Source: Lepidurus packardi (lineage: Eukaryota > Arthropoda > Branchiopoda > Notostraca > Triopsidae). From it: a stretch of DNA of 64,000 nt. The position numbers were made by a program, and so were the translations under genes. Positions 34,901 to 48,127 of this stretch are shown one piece after another. Each line of letters opens with the position of its first letter. Positions within the stretch are counted from its first letter, which is position 1. A model generated the notes under the pieces. It was not told the DNA's origin. It made no database searches and worked only from the letters and a program-made list of their open reading frames with translations. The stretch spans positions 26,001 through 90,000 of the forward strand of contig JAKZAN010000130.1 of NCBI GenBank assembly GCA_023053545.1. Direction: 5' to 3'.

Positions 34901-37900
34901 TTTAAATACCCAATCGTGTTGAGACCACTCACTAAAGACTTCAAGCAGCTATTCTATATCAGCTCACAAATTTGCATTCAGGACAACATTAGGGGTGCCC
35001 AAGTTAGTCTGCCTTTCGATCAAAATCCACGATCCGTCGCGCTATCCAAACCTTATAATGTAAGTCTGAGCCTGTACGAGCTCTTCAAAAGGGATTTCTA
35101 GACACCTCAGTTCCGATTTTCAACAAAATACGACGCCAATTTACGTCAGGAGACAATCTTTATCAACCACAGATACACTGTGTGCAACCTGCTGCCTTTC
35201 CCCGTGGACATAAATGGGAGTTACGTGGACAGCAACTAGTGTATTGGCTATTCAGGAGGGATTGATGTCTAAGGCATCTCCCTCAATAAGACAGTCTACA
35301 AACACTTCAACTAAAAGCATACCCTCTGCATTTATAGTGAGGCCTACATTATTGACTACTATGGTCTGGACATCGCGGTGGAGCCAAGCAATATCTTCAA
35401 CAGCAAGTCAAAAAAAGAGTGGAAAGTGCTGGGCAAAAAGTACTTCCACGAAGTGCAGATGAAGAAGAGCCGGGCAGGAGTGTATGTGCTGCCTGAGGAG
35501 GATCAAAAGCTCGCCCTTAAGCTTAAAGGAAAGTTCTCCTTTTCACAAATGTTTGAACCTGTACTCGGCAGGATGTTTGTTGACATTGTTGAAAATGAAA
35601 GCTTGTGCTAATTCTCAGTGTGGACCTACTTGAAGCCTGTGGTTGTGCCTGTCCAAATAACGATGTCATCAAAGTCGAAAACCAACTAATTGACTGCGGA
35701 AAAACTAGTAAAAGTCATCGAGATTACTGCACGGTATGTGATCGTCAACATGGCAAAGTCGAGTATAAAGGTGGGCCAGGCCGGGTGTGTGGTGTCAGCC
35801 ACTCTCTAACCGGGAGAGAGACAGCCATTCTTTTGGGATAATCGAAACAAACCTAGAGAGATTCGAGTATCTACCTTCGATAATTAATCGTTCTGGGGCT
35901 ACTCAGGACCTCTAAGCCTCAAAGATAATGTGCATTACTTCACCCTCCGAAAGGCTGAAGACATGTCGGTGTATCGTATGTTCCGTTGTGAACTCGAGCA
36001 CACCGAACATATCAGCTATATCAAAATCAGCGAGCAGGAGCCATTCTTCAGGCTCCAAAACACTCTTAAAGACGTCAGATTACGAGTCTACCAGAAATGT
36101 GTCTTTACGAGCGAGGAAGTCCTGGAGCCCTCTATGTCTGTCTTTTATGTTGAACCATAACAAAGTAAGGCTTTCGCTTATGATTTTCCTTCAGGCGACA
36201 AAACACTGATCGTGGGTGCTGAACTCTTAAACCCAGCGATGAATCACTCAAGAGCTCGTGATCTGGAGGTGAGTCTGGAGGAGAATCTGTTTTCTTAGAG
36301 GCTGATCGTCGAGAGATAGCGTAAGCAGATCGGGTATTACTGTGTAAAACTATAGTTCTAAGGGAATGTCAAGAAACTCGTGCTGACAAGTGTAATGGAA
36401 AAGAGAAAAGAAGAAGAACCTGAATTCTAACTGCAGGTTCGAATCCCCAGAATGTCACTTTGTCTGATCGGTACACTAGAGTAGAAACGATGCGAGCTTC
36501 TATTTGTAGAGTTGCAGAGAGCGCACTTCGAGGTTCTCTACACGCAGGAACTCATCTGTTACAGAGTGGGTATCGAATCGATGAGAGTTGAGAATGAGAG
36601 ATATGGCAAGATCCACTTCCCGATGACCTTTGAGTCCCTGAGCTCGGGGTCCTTTTTGATGTTTGAGATAGTTTTCGATCGGGCTAACAACAAGCTCATC
36701 CACAGCATCGATCTCACGCTCAAAAAATCAGCCATAGCTATTACTAGTTCTGAAATCGAAGTGATTTATGAAAACATCCAGGAAATCAGCCAGAAGTTGA
36801 GTAGCCCCACAGAGATAGCAGTCCAAAGAGCTATCATCGACTACGACTTCATGTCCCGATAACTGACCAATAGTGTAGGCCACTACTACTTCCTCTAAGC
36901 TACGATCAAACCCATAAAGAGTAGAATCACTTTCAAAAATATCAGTAACTTCGGAGGCCGTCTCCTCAAGACCTTCGGCAACCTCAACGATTGCTCTCTG
37001 GAGCTCAAAGGCATGCACATTCAATATTTTATGTGCTAGAATCTATCCCAATTCTTCCAACAGATACTCAAAGACTACAAGGAGAAGTCCATCAGCTACA
37101 TATTGCCTCTAGTCGGAGGTATGTCGATATTGGGAAATCCAGTATCATTCGTCCATAGAATCGGTTCTGGGTTCAAGGATTTCAAGGAGTTTACTGAGGA
37201 AGGCATGCAGAAAGGAGCTCTGGAGACAGGTAGAGGAATGGCAAAAGGAGCTAAGAGTCTGCTGAAAAATACTGTACAAGGGACTCTGGGAAGTGTGGAG
37301 GCAATCACTGATACGATCGGATCAGGCATTGTGAATTTCGTGGATGACAAAGACTTCTAAGACTAACGCCAGAAAATACGAAATTAGAAGAGCGAGCATC
37401 TTTTCGACGGTCTCTATCACGGAGGAAAAAGTATTGTGAACGGATTCGCAAACGGAGTCAAAGGAGTGTTCACAAGCCCCATGGAAGGAGTAGAAAAACA
37501 TGGACTCCCTGGATTCTTCTTAGGAGGTCTCAAGGGACTCACAGGTTTAGTCATTAAACCCATATCTGGGGTAATCGACGCCACAACCAAGACAGTCGAA
37601 GGAGTTAAGAACTCCGCTAACTACCTGACAGAAGATGACGGTCGCAGAAGGAAGAGGCTTCATAACCCACGACCATTTTTCCATACTTGTCGCGAATTGA
37701 GGCCTTATGACGCTACATATGCTAACATAGATAACGCCCTGTCGATGGCCAAGAGTAACTACATGTATCTGAACTGGGCAGGGTGCCATAAAATCGGGAT
37801 CTAAGGGAAGCCTTTCCTCGTGATCGGTAAATAAACACCAAAATAATATTTAATAATTTTAGTGACCTACGAATGGCTGATATTCTTCGACTATCGAAAC

Positions 37901-38116
37901 GAGAAGGAAGTTAAGGATTACGAAGCACGCAATATCGTGGGCTGCAGATAATGTCCCAAAGTGTCGAAGCGGGTCATATGCGCAATAAAAAACGACAAAC
38001 AGGCAAACGGCAGGATCTTCGAGATCAATATCGACATGTTCGAAGATAGTCGGAACAGGCTGGCCGCAGACATCAACGCAGTCTTAGCGCACCATTTAGA
38101 GACTGCCTCGAGATGA
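28955..38116 (+). CDS. VPS13: VPS13-family bridge-like lipid transfer protein
   Basis: Two exons (28955-37826, 37863-38116; 36-nt intron) encode 3041 aa, within the usual VPS13 size range. The chorein motif opens the protein (VIVSYFGKFIKGVEKENLEF, then LREGLFKLENINLND). The typical GVTLEEVAFVTTDKDW repeat follows near residue 180. A PH-like unit lies near 760-835 (WEDYYGVLSGVHLYLYRQKK). The VAB/SHR-BD region is at about 2215-2480 (GERQPFFWDNRNKPREIRVS; FWGYSGPLSLKD). The C-terminal part has the amphipathic Gly-rich helices GGLKGLTGLVIKPISGVID. VPS13 moves lipids between organelles at contact sites. The frame is open over 8.8 kb only with TAA/TAG as Gln. An anoctamin (lipid scramblase family) lies 20 kb away. 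Confidence 0.93.
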
Positions 38117-38298
38117 ATAGAACCACCCCTTTATTATTTGTCTGCAAATCTTATCTCATTAGTTTATCGGATTAGATTCGTATACATTAGTGATGGGATT
38201 GACAAAATTTGGAGCCAAAATACTATTGAGTTCTGGGGAAGAGCTATACATACTATTACATTAATTAGGAACACACTCATCGAATATTCACACTACCC

Positions 38299-40698
38299 AT
38301 GGATAGCCGTAGAAACAACGACCTCACCAGGACTCTCAACATCGAACTCGACCGCCGCCGAAAGGAAGACCTCCGCTATCTACTCCAGGCCTTCAAAGTC
38401 GCATTCGACCCTAAGAACAAAAAACATTTCCTGATAGGCCTCATCGTCAGCAAAATCACTACTGAAATTGACTAACAAGTCAAAAAAGGTATTCCTGAGG
38501 AAACGACTGCTAAGGCCCTTTGTGACAAAGTCGAGGCTCTAAACTTCGATATGGGGAGGTCTCTGCGTGCAGTGCTGCTGAACTGCTTGCGCCCTACCTA
38601 TCCTTCTAGATACAATTCATCCACCACCAACTATTCGAGGCCCCAGGGCAACTACCCCGTCATTAACAACATTAAAGCTACCCTTAACTGCCTGTGCAAC
38701 CAGGAAGTGCGAAAGAACGGTTTCGGCGAGGTAGCATGTACAATATGTGGGCGTTCCTATCACGAACACTGTCTTCGAGTTCCCAAAAACAAAAATTTTG
38801 AGTGTCCTTTTTGCTATTTATCCGCCATGGAACCAACTTCAAAAGTAGTCGAAACCCTATGGACTGGATATCTGAAGCACTCATAAAGGAAGAACATCAT
38901 CAACTTCGCAGTAGACTTAGAGAACATGATGACCAACGGCTACACCGTGGAGCTGAGGTGCTGTCGGCTTGATGGAACCTACAACTATGAGATGTCCTGG
39001 CCAGATGCCGGGGAACTTTATCTTAATGACCATTCATTGATTGAGTGGAAGCCTCTGGTAACGAACTCCAGCATGAAGAAGCGTAAGGATACGGTTCAAA
39101 CTCTGAAGAACACAGACCTCCAGATGAATAACAGAATCCTGGTTGGGTTTGATCTTGCAGGGTACAGCCGCGACCGACATCGAATACAGGATTTTTACCA
39201 TATGATGTCGATCGTGATCGTGAAGAAACTTACAACCATGGAGGTATCAGGGATCATGAAGGAGAGTGTGATGTCGAGAAAGGAATGGGAAGAACTGGTG
39301 AACAGACAGTTTTTGCTAGGCAGTGATGGCGGGATTACGATGGAGTAGTCCAAAATTGAAATGAAGTGCATTTGGAGTGGGAAGAACATCACAACTCCCA
39401 TTAGAGGCCTACACTGTACGCATCTTCCGTGTCTCGACCTGTAGAACACGATAATCCTGTTGAGTAGCTCCAAAATTTGGAAGTGCCCCATATGCAACGA
39501 GAGACTGCATAGAGTTCGAGTCGACCCTGTCATCTAGGACATCATCAAATCACATTCTAGTTCCCAAACCAAAATCTTTGAAATTAAGATCAAGAAGGAC
39601 CTCACTCACGAACTCGTCATGGATTCTTTTTCGGCAGACTCAGACTCTGAGGAGCATAGTATGGCTGACAACAAAAGGTTGCGAGGCAATACTCAAAATG
39701 TGGGCAAGGTGGAGGCTGAATATTGCAACAACCAGCGAGGCAACTTCATCGAATTAGACAGCGACTCTCACTCAGACAGAAACAGTTTAGGATATCCACA
39801 AGAAGATGTCAACGAGGAAAATGATGGGAATAGGATGGCCTAGGGTCAGATGCACATCGAGCAGTTAGGAGGAAGATCAAACTCATCCAATTCGAACTCA
39901 ATCCCTAACTATTCTCTGCAATAGAACGAGCCCAAAAATGTAAGCAGTTACTCCACCACCCACCTTAACATGAGCTTATATCTTCTGTAGGATCAGGCAA
40001 TCATCATAGAGAGTGAGGAAGAACAAGAGGCTAACATCGCTAGCAACAATTAGCGATACAAATAGGAATCTCCCGAACCTCCTATTAGGCCTTAGTAAAA
40101 GCCTATAGAAAAAATAGGAAAGTAGTCCTCTTCAGAGCCTATTACTGGACACGCATACCTCTCTAAGCTCGCTCAGCAGCATATCCAGCAGCAGGACTCA
40201 GGTCTCTCTTAGAAGTCCTTCAGCTTTCGTGATCGCAACACCAGAATGATATCACAACGGTAGGCAGTAACCAAGCATACCACTGTATCTTCTGACAGCA
40301 TAAACCCAACGACTACAACTACACGCTCTCAGGAGCTACCTCTACCCAGTATCATTACGCCTAATATCAAGCGAGTGGCTTCAGGTTCCCAAAATGGTTC
40401 TATTCCCGTCCAAAGTTCCAAATAAACCCGACCTCTTAAGCCATCTTCGCCAGCCGAAATGAATCCGCTTTAAAAATCCAAGATTGTCGAAACAGTTATC
40501 CCTTCGGATGAGATCCTAATACTAGAGTCTGATGAGGAGAATGATGACCAAAAGAAATAGAGGCTGGCTCGGACGTAGAGCTATCAGCTCAAGGCAATGA
40601 TGAATCACAAGATCGCCTGGACTCCATATAGGCCTACGGAACGAGAAAGAACAAAATTCCTGATGATGGCAAACAAACTGTTGGAAGGCGGTTTCTGA
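38299..40698 (+). CDS. SIZ/PIAS-type SUMO E3 ligase with PHD finger
   Basis: A single exon of 799 aa. A PHD finger occupies about 131-172 (CLCN, then ACTICGRSYHEHC, then FECPFC). The PINIT-like region is about 190-340. The SP-RING (MIZ) motif is at about 356-405: CIWSGKNI, LHCTHLPCLDL, and WKCPICNERL, with the diagnostic C-x-H-x2-C core. The long acidic/Gln tail holds several SUMO-interaction motifs (FIELDSDSHSD, AIIIESEEEQE, ILILESDEEND). PHD plus SP-RING is the Siz1 arrangement. No SAP domain is evident at the N-terminus. The enzyme would couple SUMO to nuclear targets, working downstream of the SAE1 in this window. Confidence 0.88.
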
Positions 40699-40897
40699 GG
40701 GAGACAAATACTATCTGGAGAAGAACACTGATATTTGTGTAGTGGTGGGATAGAAGTAATGAAGTTAGTTTGAATTGGTGAGGGTGAAACATTACTACCG
40801 CTTTGTATTCGTAGAACTTGTGAAAATAGTAGGGCTAGCCATTTCGTAATAATCTGCACAATACACACAATAGTAGTTTTTAAGGCAGAAACCTAAA

Positions 40898-41611
40898 ATG
40901 AAATAAGAAGAGACCCGCCTGATCGAGTTCAGTGCCTCCAACCGACGCAGGATTCTCCGCAACAACATCTTTCTCGTCTCCGGACTCAACATGGTCACTT
41001 TGCTTCTCTTCATTTTCGCCATGTCCTACTACCAATGGTTCTACGTCATTGTCACCGTCAAAATCTAACCCTAAAATGTATTCAAAGGCTACTGGGTCAA
41101 TCTCCTCTACGTCTACAACCACGGCTATGTGCCCTTCTCACAGGCCTCAAGCTCCATTTGCGGAGCGACTCAGAACATCTGCACTTCTACCTTCTAGCAA
41201 CTCAAGATGATCGGCATCATTTGCTTCAGTGTTTTCATGATGGCCAATGTGCTGCAGATCTACGACCTCGCTAAGGTATTGTATGACATGCTTATCAGAC
41301 GAACAGCAATAACTAAATCCAACAAATTCGGGCATATCCTCACAATCGGAACCTTCTTGCTGGGCCTGAACATCTACACATTTGCAGCGTTTGTGATGGA
41401 CAACGTGGAAGGGTCGCATTTCGGGGCATGCTTCTACACGTCCTTCGTGTCGGTGGTTGTGTTTATAGCGGTGATAATCTACGAGCAGATATCTCTGCGG
41501 AGGATGATCAAACAGGAAATGATTCTGCAGCTGCTAGAAACCCAGAAGCAGTACGAACCGCCCAAGATGCCCTTCGAAAGACACTAGTCGAGTGATTCCT
41601 TTGTGCTTTGA
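40898..41611 (+). CDS. Tetraspan membrane protein
   Basis: A single exon of 237 aa with four hydrophobic segments: about 21-45 (NIFLVSGLNMVTLLLFIFAM), 105-125 (IGIICFSVFMMANVLQIYDL), 150-172 (ILTIGTFLLGLNIYTFAAFV) and 180-203 (YTSFVSVVVFIAVIIYEQI). The first extracellular-side loop has two cysteines (SSICGATQNICTS), a claudin-like arrangement. No clear family match. The C-terminus is charged. The TAG in ...FERHQSSD is read as Gln, giving a stop at TGA 41609. Confidence 0.55.
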
Positions 41612-41787
41612 AGTCTGTCAGTACTCAATTAGAGCGGATACTGCTTGGGATATACATTCTAATAGGGGAATTATAGATACTTTGTCTGGGATCAATTGGA
41701 TAGTTTCGGCATCAACCAGTACTCCACTATAATTTTAGATAACACTCAAAATAGTAGCTAATCAACAAAGTTACCTTATCGCTAGTA

Positions 41788-42749
41788 ATGGAGCCCGATC
41801 ACACTCACGATAACAACGCAGTCGAAGACCTCGAAGAGAGCGAAGTAACCATGGAGCAGATGAAGGAGGATCTCAACCGTTTTGGCAGACCCAAACAGCA
41901 AGTCGTCTACTTCGAACTGACCGAAGAGCATAAGAAATAAGTACAGGAGGCAATTGAAAAGGACGAGAAGTACATGAGTGAGGAGCAGTACAACAAGATA
42001 ACAGAGTCTGCAGCCAGGACATGGGACAAGTTTTACAAGAATCACAAGTGCAACTTCTTCAAAGACAGACAGTATTTGGAAAAGGAGATTCCCGAACTCA
42101 CCATCCTGCGGGAAAGAGGCTCGGGCATCTTTGTTGAACTCGGTTGTGGTGTGGGCAACACGTTTTTCCCCATCCGGAACCAGTTTCCCTTTTTGAAGCT
42201 CTACGGCTGTGACTTCGCAGACAGTGCCATTAAACTCATCAACGAGGAACTTGAAAAGAATAAAGAGACTCAGATCTATGTAGAGGTGTGCGACTTGGTG
42301 AAGCAGTAGATCCCCGTTAAATTTGAGAAGGGAGACTTAGTGACTCTGATTTTCGTGCTGTCAGCCATCGCCCCTGAACATCATATGGGCGTCATGCAGA
42401 AAATCTACGACTGGATGAAGCCTGACTCGTACTTCTACTTCAGAGACTACGGTAGATTCGACTTCGGACAACTTAACATGAGCCGTAAAGGCAATAGGTA
42501 CTCTTTACATTTTCCATGGTTCCTACTTACTTAATGACCTTCAGAAAGCTCAAGGACAATTTCTACGCGAAGAACGATGGAGTGTGCGTCTACTACTTCA
42601 CTGAAGAGGAAATATAAGGTATGTGCACAAAGGCAGGCTTCCAGAAGATCAAGGTGGAATCTCACTGCAAACTCCTGCAGAACAGAAAGACTGGACTGAA
42701 GATGTACCGCATCTGGCTGCAGGCACGATTCTATAAGCCCAAGGCATGA
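41788..42749 (+). CDS. METTL2/6/8-type tRNA (cytosine-3) methyltransferase
   Basis: Two exons (41788-42497, 42545-42749; 47-nt intron) give 304 aa. Family marks in order: ARTWDKFYKNHKCNFFKDRQ, the SAM-binding motif FVELGCGVGN near 114, LYGCDFADSAI, LIFVLSAIAPEHH, and FRDYGRFDFGQLNMSRKGN, which splicing joins to RKLKDNFYAKNDGVCVYYF and then MYRIWLQARFYKP. These match the m3C32 tRNA methyltransferases of the METTL2/METTL6/METTL8 group. Which paralogue cannot be told. Splicing restores the Arg codon between the conserved motifs, which supports the intron. Confidence 0.9.
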
Positions 42750-42911
42750 GGGAATAATACTGATGACTTTGATCAGAATCCATGTTTGAGAGGATGGTCA
42801 TTATATAGAGTCGGAGTTAAAGAACGTGTATTGTTTGACTATTGTTGTGGCTGTCCCATAATACCAAAATACAAATACCAATCCCAGTTGCAGCAATCCG
42901 AGAGGATATCG

Positions 42912-44827
42912 ATGGAACCCGAAACATAAGCCACCTCAGCACCTGCCAGCTTCGGCAAACTCAACCTCAATCTCATAGTCAAAGGAGCACAGGCCAATAA
43001 TGGCATCAAGCGAGCAGACTACCAGAGATATCGCAAATATTGCACTGCCAAAGTCAAGAAAATAAGAAGGGCCTTGAACTTCAAGTATGCACTCAAGAAC
43101 AAGTTCCAGGCAAAATAGATCTAGCAAGAGAGGCGTAACGACTCCCGCGTCCTGCAAGTACTCCTCTTCAATGCTGAGAGGAACTGGGCTTTCGCCAACG
43201 AAGTCAAGCTCATCTACTCATCAAAGGTCAAGAAGAATAAGGGTACGCGTGCCAAGTTCACCATCGTTCGTAAACTCAAACGAGCACATTTGTGGGCCCG
43301 TCGTTTGGAGAAGGTATGTCAGGAGTCCACAGAAAAGAGATCTGCTCTGGAGGCAGAAGCATACAAAGAGTACTTGCAAGGTTTGTGCCTATTCTAGACT
43401 GAAAAATGGGCTGAGTCCTCAAAGTCCTTCATCAAATGCCGATAGATACTGGCCGAACTCAGCAAGACTGCAGATTCAGTGACCGCAGCGGTGCTTAAAG
43501 AAAAGATCGACCAGGTAGACCAGTCCATCAAGTACTGCAACTTCAAGGAGTCCAAAGGGAAGCAACTAACAATTGCCGAAATCCTTCAGATGAAGAAGTC
43601 TAATGACCCCACTCTCACTGCCAAATTAGAGGTAATCAGATTTCTATTAATGATAAACTTTGTTTTTCCTAGGAAATTGGACTCCAAAATACTACTCAAT
43701 CTGACTCAGAGACAATCGAGCTCGATGGCGAAAGGTATCCTTTGAAGCAGCCGAAGATCATTGCCCAGAAACAGAAGCTCGAAGAACTCAAATCCACCTT
43801 GGCACAGTTCGACGGTCTATTCACCCAGCGTCCTGACGAAGAAGGTGCTTACGAAGCCCTCATGAACTACTACAGCGAGGTCTTCGAAGCGTATGATGAA
43901 ACCCTTCGAATCGTGGACAAAGAGAAAGAAGACTCCGTAATACCATCCCATTCTTATTACTGCCTTACGTGATATTTAGAAAATTACACAAGGGGAAAAA
44001 GAAAGTCTGAGCTTCATTGGTATGTACTTCCAAGAAGAACGAATCAAGATGGCCATCCGCAGACACGAAACTGTATTTTTGCAATCCTACCGTGACGCTG
44101 CTTCCGAAAATCCTGCTAAGGCCAAAAAGGGAGCTCCGCAGACTCTCGCCAAGCTACTGACCAACCTCATAGCTATGCTCAACCAAAATGTCTAGCTCCA
44201 AAAAGACAAAGCCAAACTCAGCAACAAGCCCGTTCCTATGGAGAGAATTAGAGCTCTAGATGAGCTTTCTTTCTACTATCGAACCCTCCGTTTGCACTTT
44301 GTTGCACAAGTCTACTTTAACAACTCCAAACTACCTGAAGCGTTCAGTCTTTGGGTGGAAGCTGAAAGGTGTTTCTCGATTATTAAGGGGCGAGAGGATG
44401 CGTCACTCAAAACATTGGTCAGCTTGCCCGAACTAGAGACCCTGATCAAAAAGGGTAAGCTAGGCAGTTGGATAAACTACAGCACAAACAATCAAAGAGG
44501 AGTTGCGTAGGTAGAAAGTGGGGTCAATGCAATTGGTCTGGGCGAAGTTCCTACGTAAGGCATGACATTAGAACGGCTGATGAAAAATCCGCAGCTCGGG
44601 TCGAAGATCGCTTTCGAGCAACTCTCAGAACTGAAGACTACAAGTTTGCCTCCGGGTCTCGGTATGATGCCCTGCAGACCTATCTTCTACAATCTTTTGT
44701 AAGCACCTTCTATATTTTACATTATCTGTGCATATATAGTGACCAATAACTAGCGTACCCACCACTGCAGGACAAGACGAAAGGGAAACAGCAAACTGGA
44801 GGTTTCTGGAAGAAGCTGTTCGGCTGA
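42912..44827 (+). CDS. SRP68: Signal recognition particle subunit SRP68
   Basis: Four exons (42912-43631, 43673-43936, 43980-44698, 44740-44827; introns 41, 43, 41 nt) give 596 aa. The N-terminal RNA-binding part has GIKRADYQRYRKYCTAKVKK, then NDSRVLQVLLFNAERNWAFA and LKRAHLWARRLEK. The C-terminus has the SRP72-facing CRPIFYNLF followed by QLAYPPLQDK, and a FWKKLFG end as in the family's short terminal helix. SRP68/72 shape SRP RNA for ER targeting. Splicing of the last intron is required for this ending. TMEM208, of the alternative SND route, is in the same window. Confidence 0.9.
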
Positions 44828-45005
44828 GAGAGACACTTCCGAAATATTAGCAGTGGAGGGCTGTCAGTAAATAGGCACTGTGCAGAGCTATCATGATGTG
44901 TGCATATTTTAAAATAGATTAAGTCAGGAAGCTCACCTTGCTCTGAGTCCTGTATTGAATAAAGCACTCATTATTAGAAAAGACTCATCGCAATATTATA
45001 GACTG

Positions 45006-47295
45006 ATGTCAAGAAAAGAAAAAGAGAACAGAGCAACCAAAGCTGCGACTCCTGCAGCAGAACCCGAACAAGCAGAACTCCAGAAGATCGACGAGGGCTC
45101 TCTCATTCCTGCCCTTAAGGAGGATGTCGGCTACCTCTCCCAAGTCTACAACGAAAGAATCCACAAACAAGAAGAGCAAAAACCCCTACCAGAGGCAGCC
45201 CCGAAAAGAGCCCCGCTGCAGAGTAGGACCGGAGGAGTGTATGTGCCTCCGCACAAGCTACGCCAACTACAAGAATAACTGGCAGCCCAGAACCCCTCGG
45301 GCGTGGAGCATCAAAAACTAATGTGGGAGTTGCTGAGGAAGAGTATCAACGGTATCATCAACAAGGTAAATATCTCGAACATCCAGAACGTGGTGATTGA
45401 GTTGCTCAATGAGAACATTTTGCGTGGCAAGGGCCTACTGGCTCGAGCGATCATCAAAGCCCAGATGGCTTCTCCTAACTTCACTCACGTGTATGCCGCT
45501 CTACTTGCAGTCATCAACACCAAGTTGCCCTAAATTGTGCACCTGACCATCCGTAGAGTGATTCTGCAGTTCCAGCGCTCCTACCAACGCAATAACAAAA
45601 TAGTGTGCATGGCCACGACCAAAATGATTGCTCATCTCATCAACCAGCGAGTGCTAAGTGAGTATCCTGGACTACAGATCCTGATGGTGATGCTCGAAAA
45701 CCCAACTGAAGATTCTGTGGATATTGCCTGCGATTTCATGATTGAAGTCGGTCAAGTACTATCAGAACTGACACCTGCAGGAGCCAATGCCATCTTTGAA
45801 AGATTCAAAAATATCTTGCATGAAGGCTAAATTCAACCCAAGGTGCAGTACAGCATTGAGAACCTGTTCGCTATCAGAAAGACAGGGTTTAAAGATCACC
45901 CTGGTATCATCCCCGAACTGGATCTCGTAGAGCTGGAAGACCAACATACCCATGTATTCGATATCTAAGAACCCATAGATGCAGAAGAAAAGCTCAACGT
46001 GTTCAGGTAGGATCCCTTCTATGACAAAACTGAGGAGGAATGGGAAACTATCAAGCTGGAAATCCTGGGAGAAGACAATATTTTGCAACTCAAAGAACTC
46101 AAGAATTACGAACAAGAGGCCATCGAAGAAGAAGAGCCCGAGGCTCGAATCGAGGACTTGACTGAGAAAGATGCTATAAATCTCCGACGAACAATTTATC
46201 TGACCCTGCAGTCGACAGTGGATTTCGAGGAGTGTGCCCATAAAATCTTGAAGCTCGGAGTCGCAAAAGGTCACGAGTACTTGCTGTGTGACATGATAGT
46301 CGAGTGCTCGATGATGGAGCGTATCTACCAAAAGTTCTTCGGGTTGCTGGCCCAAAGATTCTGCGAGGTGGACGAGATCTACAAAGAAAACTTCATCAAG
46401 TGTTTCGTGGAGCATTATAAGAACATGTTCAAGCACGAAACCAACAAAATCAGAAACCTCGCCTGCACTTTCGCCCACCTCTTCTACACGAGGGCCGTCG
46501 ACTGGCGTATCCTCCAGATTGTCCAGGTCACCGACAGATCTACTGCCGCAGAAAGAGTCTTCCTCAAGATATTGCTGCGACAGATAGCTGAAAACATGGG
46601 CATCGATAAACTGCAGGCAGAGTTTAACAACCCTGAGCTTAAGGACTTTTTCTAAGGAATGTTCCCGACAGACCATCCATCCTCAGTGCGATTCGCGATC
46701 AACTTCTACATCTCGATTGGGCTGGGACAGCTTTCGGAAGGGTTGATGGACTTGTTGAAAAAACAGGAGCAAGAAGCCAATCAGATAATGGTAACTATTA
46801 TCCAATTAACCCATATTACCTTTGATTACAATTCAGGATGAACAAATAAAACAAGAAGTGATGGAGATGGAGAAAACTCTGGATAGGCAAATGGAGAGAA
46901 GGGTCGAGAAGAGCAAGAAACCCCAGAACAAATCACCCAAAGAGTCTGGCGAGGACTCCTCCGACTCGTCCTCAGATTCCTCGTCGTCCTCCTCATCCTC
47001 TAGTTCGGATTCCAGCTCTTCTGATTCGGAGTCCGAATCCAAATCATAGCCCAAGCCCAAGCCCCAATAAAAGACTACCAACAAGGTTAAAAATGTAGGT
47101 GCTGATCTACAGATTCGCATTAACAGAAAATCCAGATCACGGGATGTACGAGGAGGTCGGAGAGAGAGAAGTCGAGAGAAGGAGAGAGAACAAGACCGTC
47201 CCAGGAGAGACAGGGGTAGAGACCAGCAGGACAGGAGAGGTCGTCGAGACTCGAATGAAGGAAATGACAGGAGACGCAAACGCAGTGAATCCTGA
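45006..47295 (+). CDS. CWC22: Pre-mRNA splicing factor CWC22
   Basis: Two exons (45006-46790, 46837-47295; 46-nt intron) give 747 aa. Residues about 80-100 carry the [18 protein letters not shown] motif before the MIF4G domain (about 105-290: [38 protein letters not shown]). The MA3 domain is at about 385-490 ([20 protein letters not shown]). The tail has a Ser/Asp run, then an Arg/Asp/Ser-rich end ([17 protein letters not shown]). CWC22 recruits eIF4A3 to the spliceosome for exon-junction complex loading. The TAG/TAA codons in the tail are Gln. Confidence 0.93.
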
Positions 47296-47390
47296 TGAAT
47301 GGATATCTACAGTTCTGAAATAGTTTGAATGCTGTCCAGACAGAAGGGAGTAATCAAATAGAAGGAGGACTATGCATTGCAAGATATATA

Positions 47391-48127
47391 TCATGAACCT
47401 AGTGGTTAGTATCTTCTCTCTGAGTTCGAGGGTTTTAATTTGTACTGTTCGTAGTGGTCATGCAACTTCTACTCGAATTTATGGGCCATGTTACTCGGAA
47501 CGAGTGCTTCCACCGAGTTTCGGACCAGGCCATTCACCGGGTTGTAACCACATGTACTCTTCGTCTGCAAATTGTGTGCACGCACCAACTCCTTGACTCT
47601 GTGCTCATCCTCCATTTGCTTGAGCATGTGACCGGCAGGCGTGGGTTCATATTGCAGACTGATGGGATTGAATGGCAGGCTGTAGTCAGCAATAGAAGTT
47701 ATGGGTCTAATTTTGAGTCGGTTACCTGTTGGTATGGGCAGTTTTCTTGATGCGGTTAGCATGCATCGATACACTATGGTTCATCTTCTGGAGGTATAGG
47801 GTCTGGTTGCTTTATTCCAGCTTTTGGCGATTCTGTTCTTTTTAGAGGAGTGCGCGCCGATGATTCTCATTGCTCTGCGCCTTGCGGGTCCTCTATTACT
47901 ATCTGAGTTTCCTGTCGTAGGAGGCGAAGTCTCGCGTGAATCTGTCAAGTTCTAGAAAGGGAATTAAACGAGAAATCTTACCGTCAATGTAGTGGGCACA
48001 CTGGCGCGGGTCTCCGTGGATGACGCTGGCGACGTTTCCGCTGGCTGAAGGTATTGATATGTTGATAATGCGAGGAGTTACACTTCATCCTAGTCATGTG
48101 AGCTCTGTGCTCTTCGGCGTCTTCCAT
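47391..48127 (-). CDS. Uncharacterised protein, paralogue A of a pair (see 56728-57471)
   Basis: Four exons (48127-48082, 48044-47982, 47951-47726, 47679-47391; introns 37, 30, 46 nt) give 207 aa. The middle is a Gln/Arg-rich coiled helix (YDRKLRQQQRTRKAQSNENH; RQKLEQSNQTLYLQ). The conserved C-terminal block reads PFNPISLQYEPTPAGHMLKQ, then DEHRVKELVRAHNLQ and CGYNPVNG, then LVPSN. The same block occurs in the gene at 56728-57471. Function unknown; length and coiled-coil-plus-conserved-block layout resemble axonemal small proteins, but that is speculation. Confidence 0.6.

Noticed and set aside
35605-35841. Cysteine-rich small frame inside VPS13
   Set aside because: Wrong frame; the VPS13 frame runs through here and matches the SHR-BD region.
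36436-36450. GGTTCGAATCC string resembling a tRNA B box
   Set aside because: It sits inside VPS13 coding sequence with no A box, acceptor stem or anticodon arm around it.
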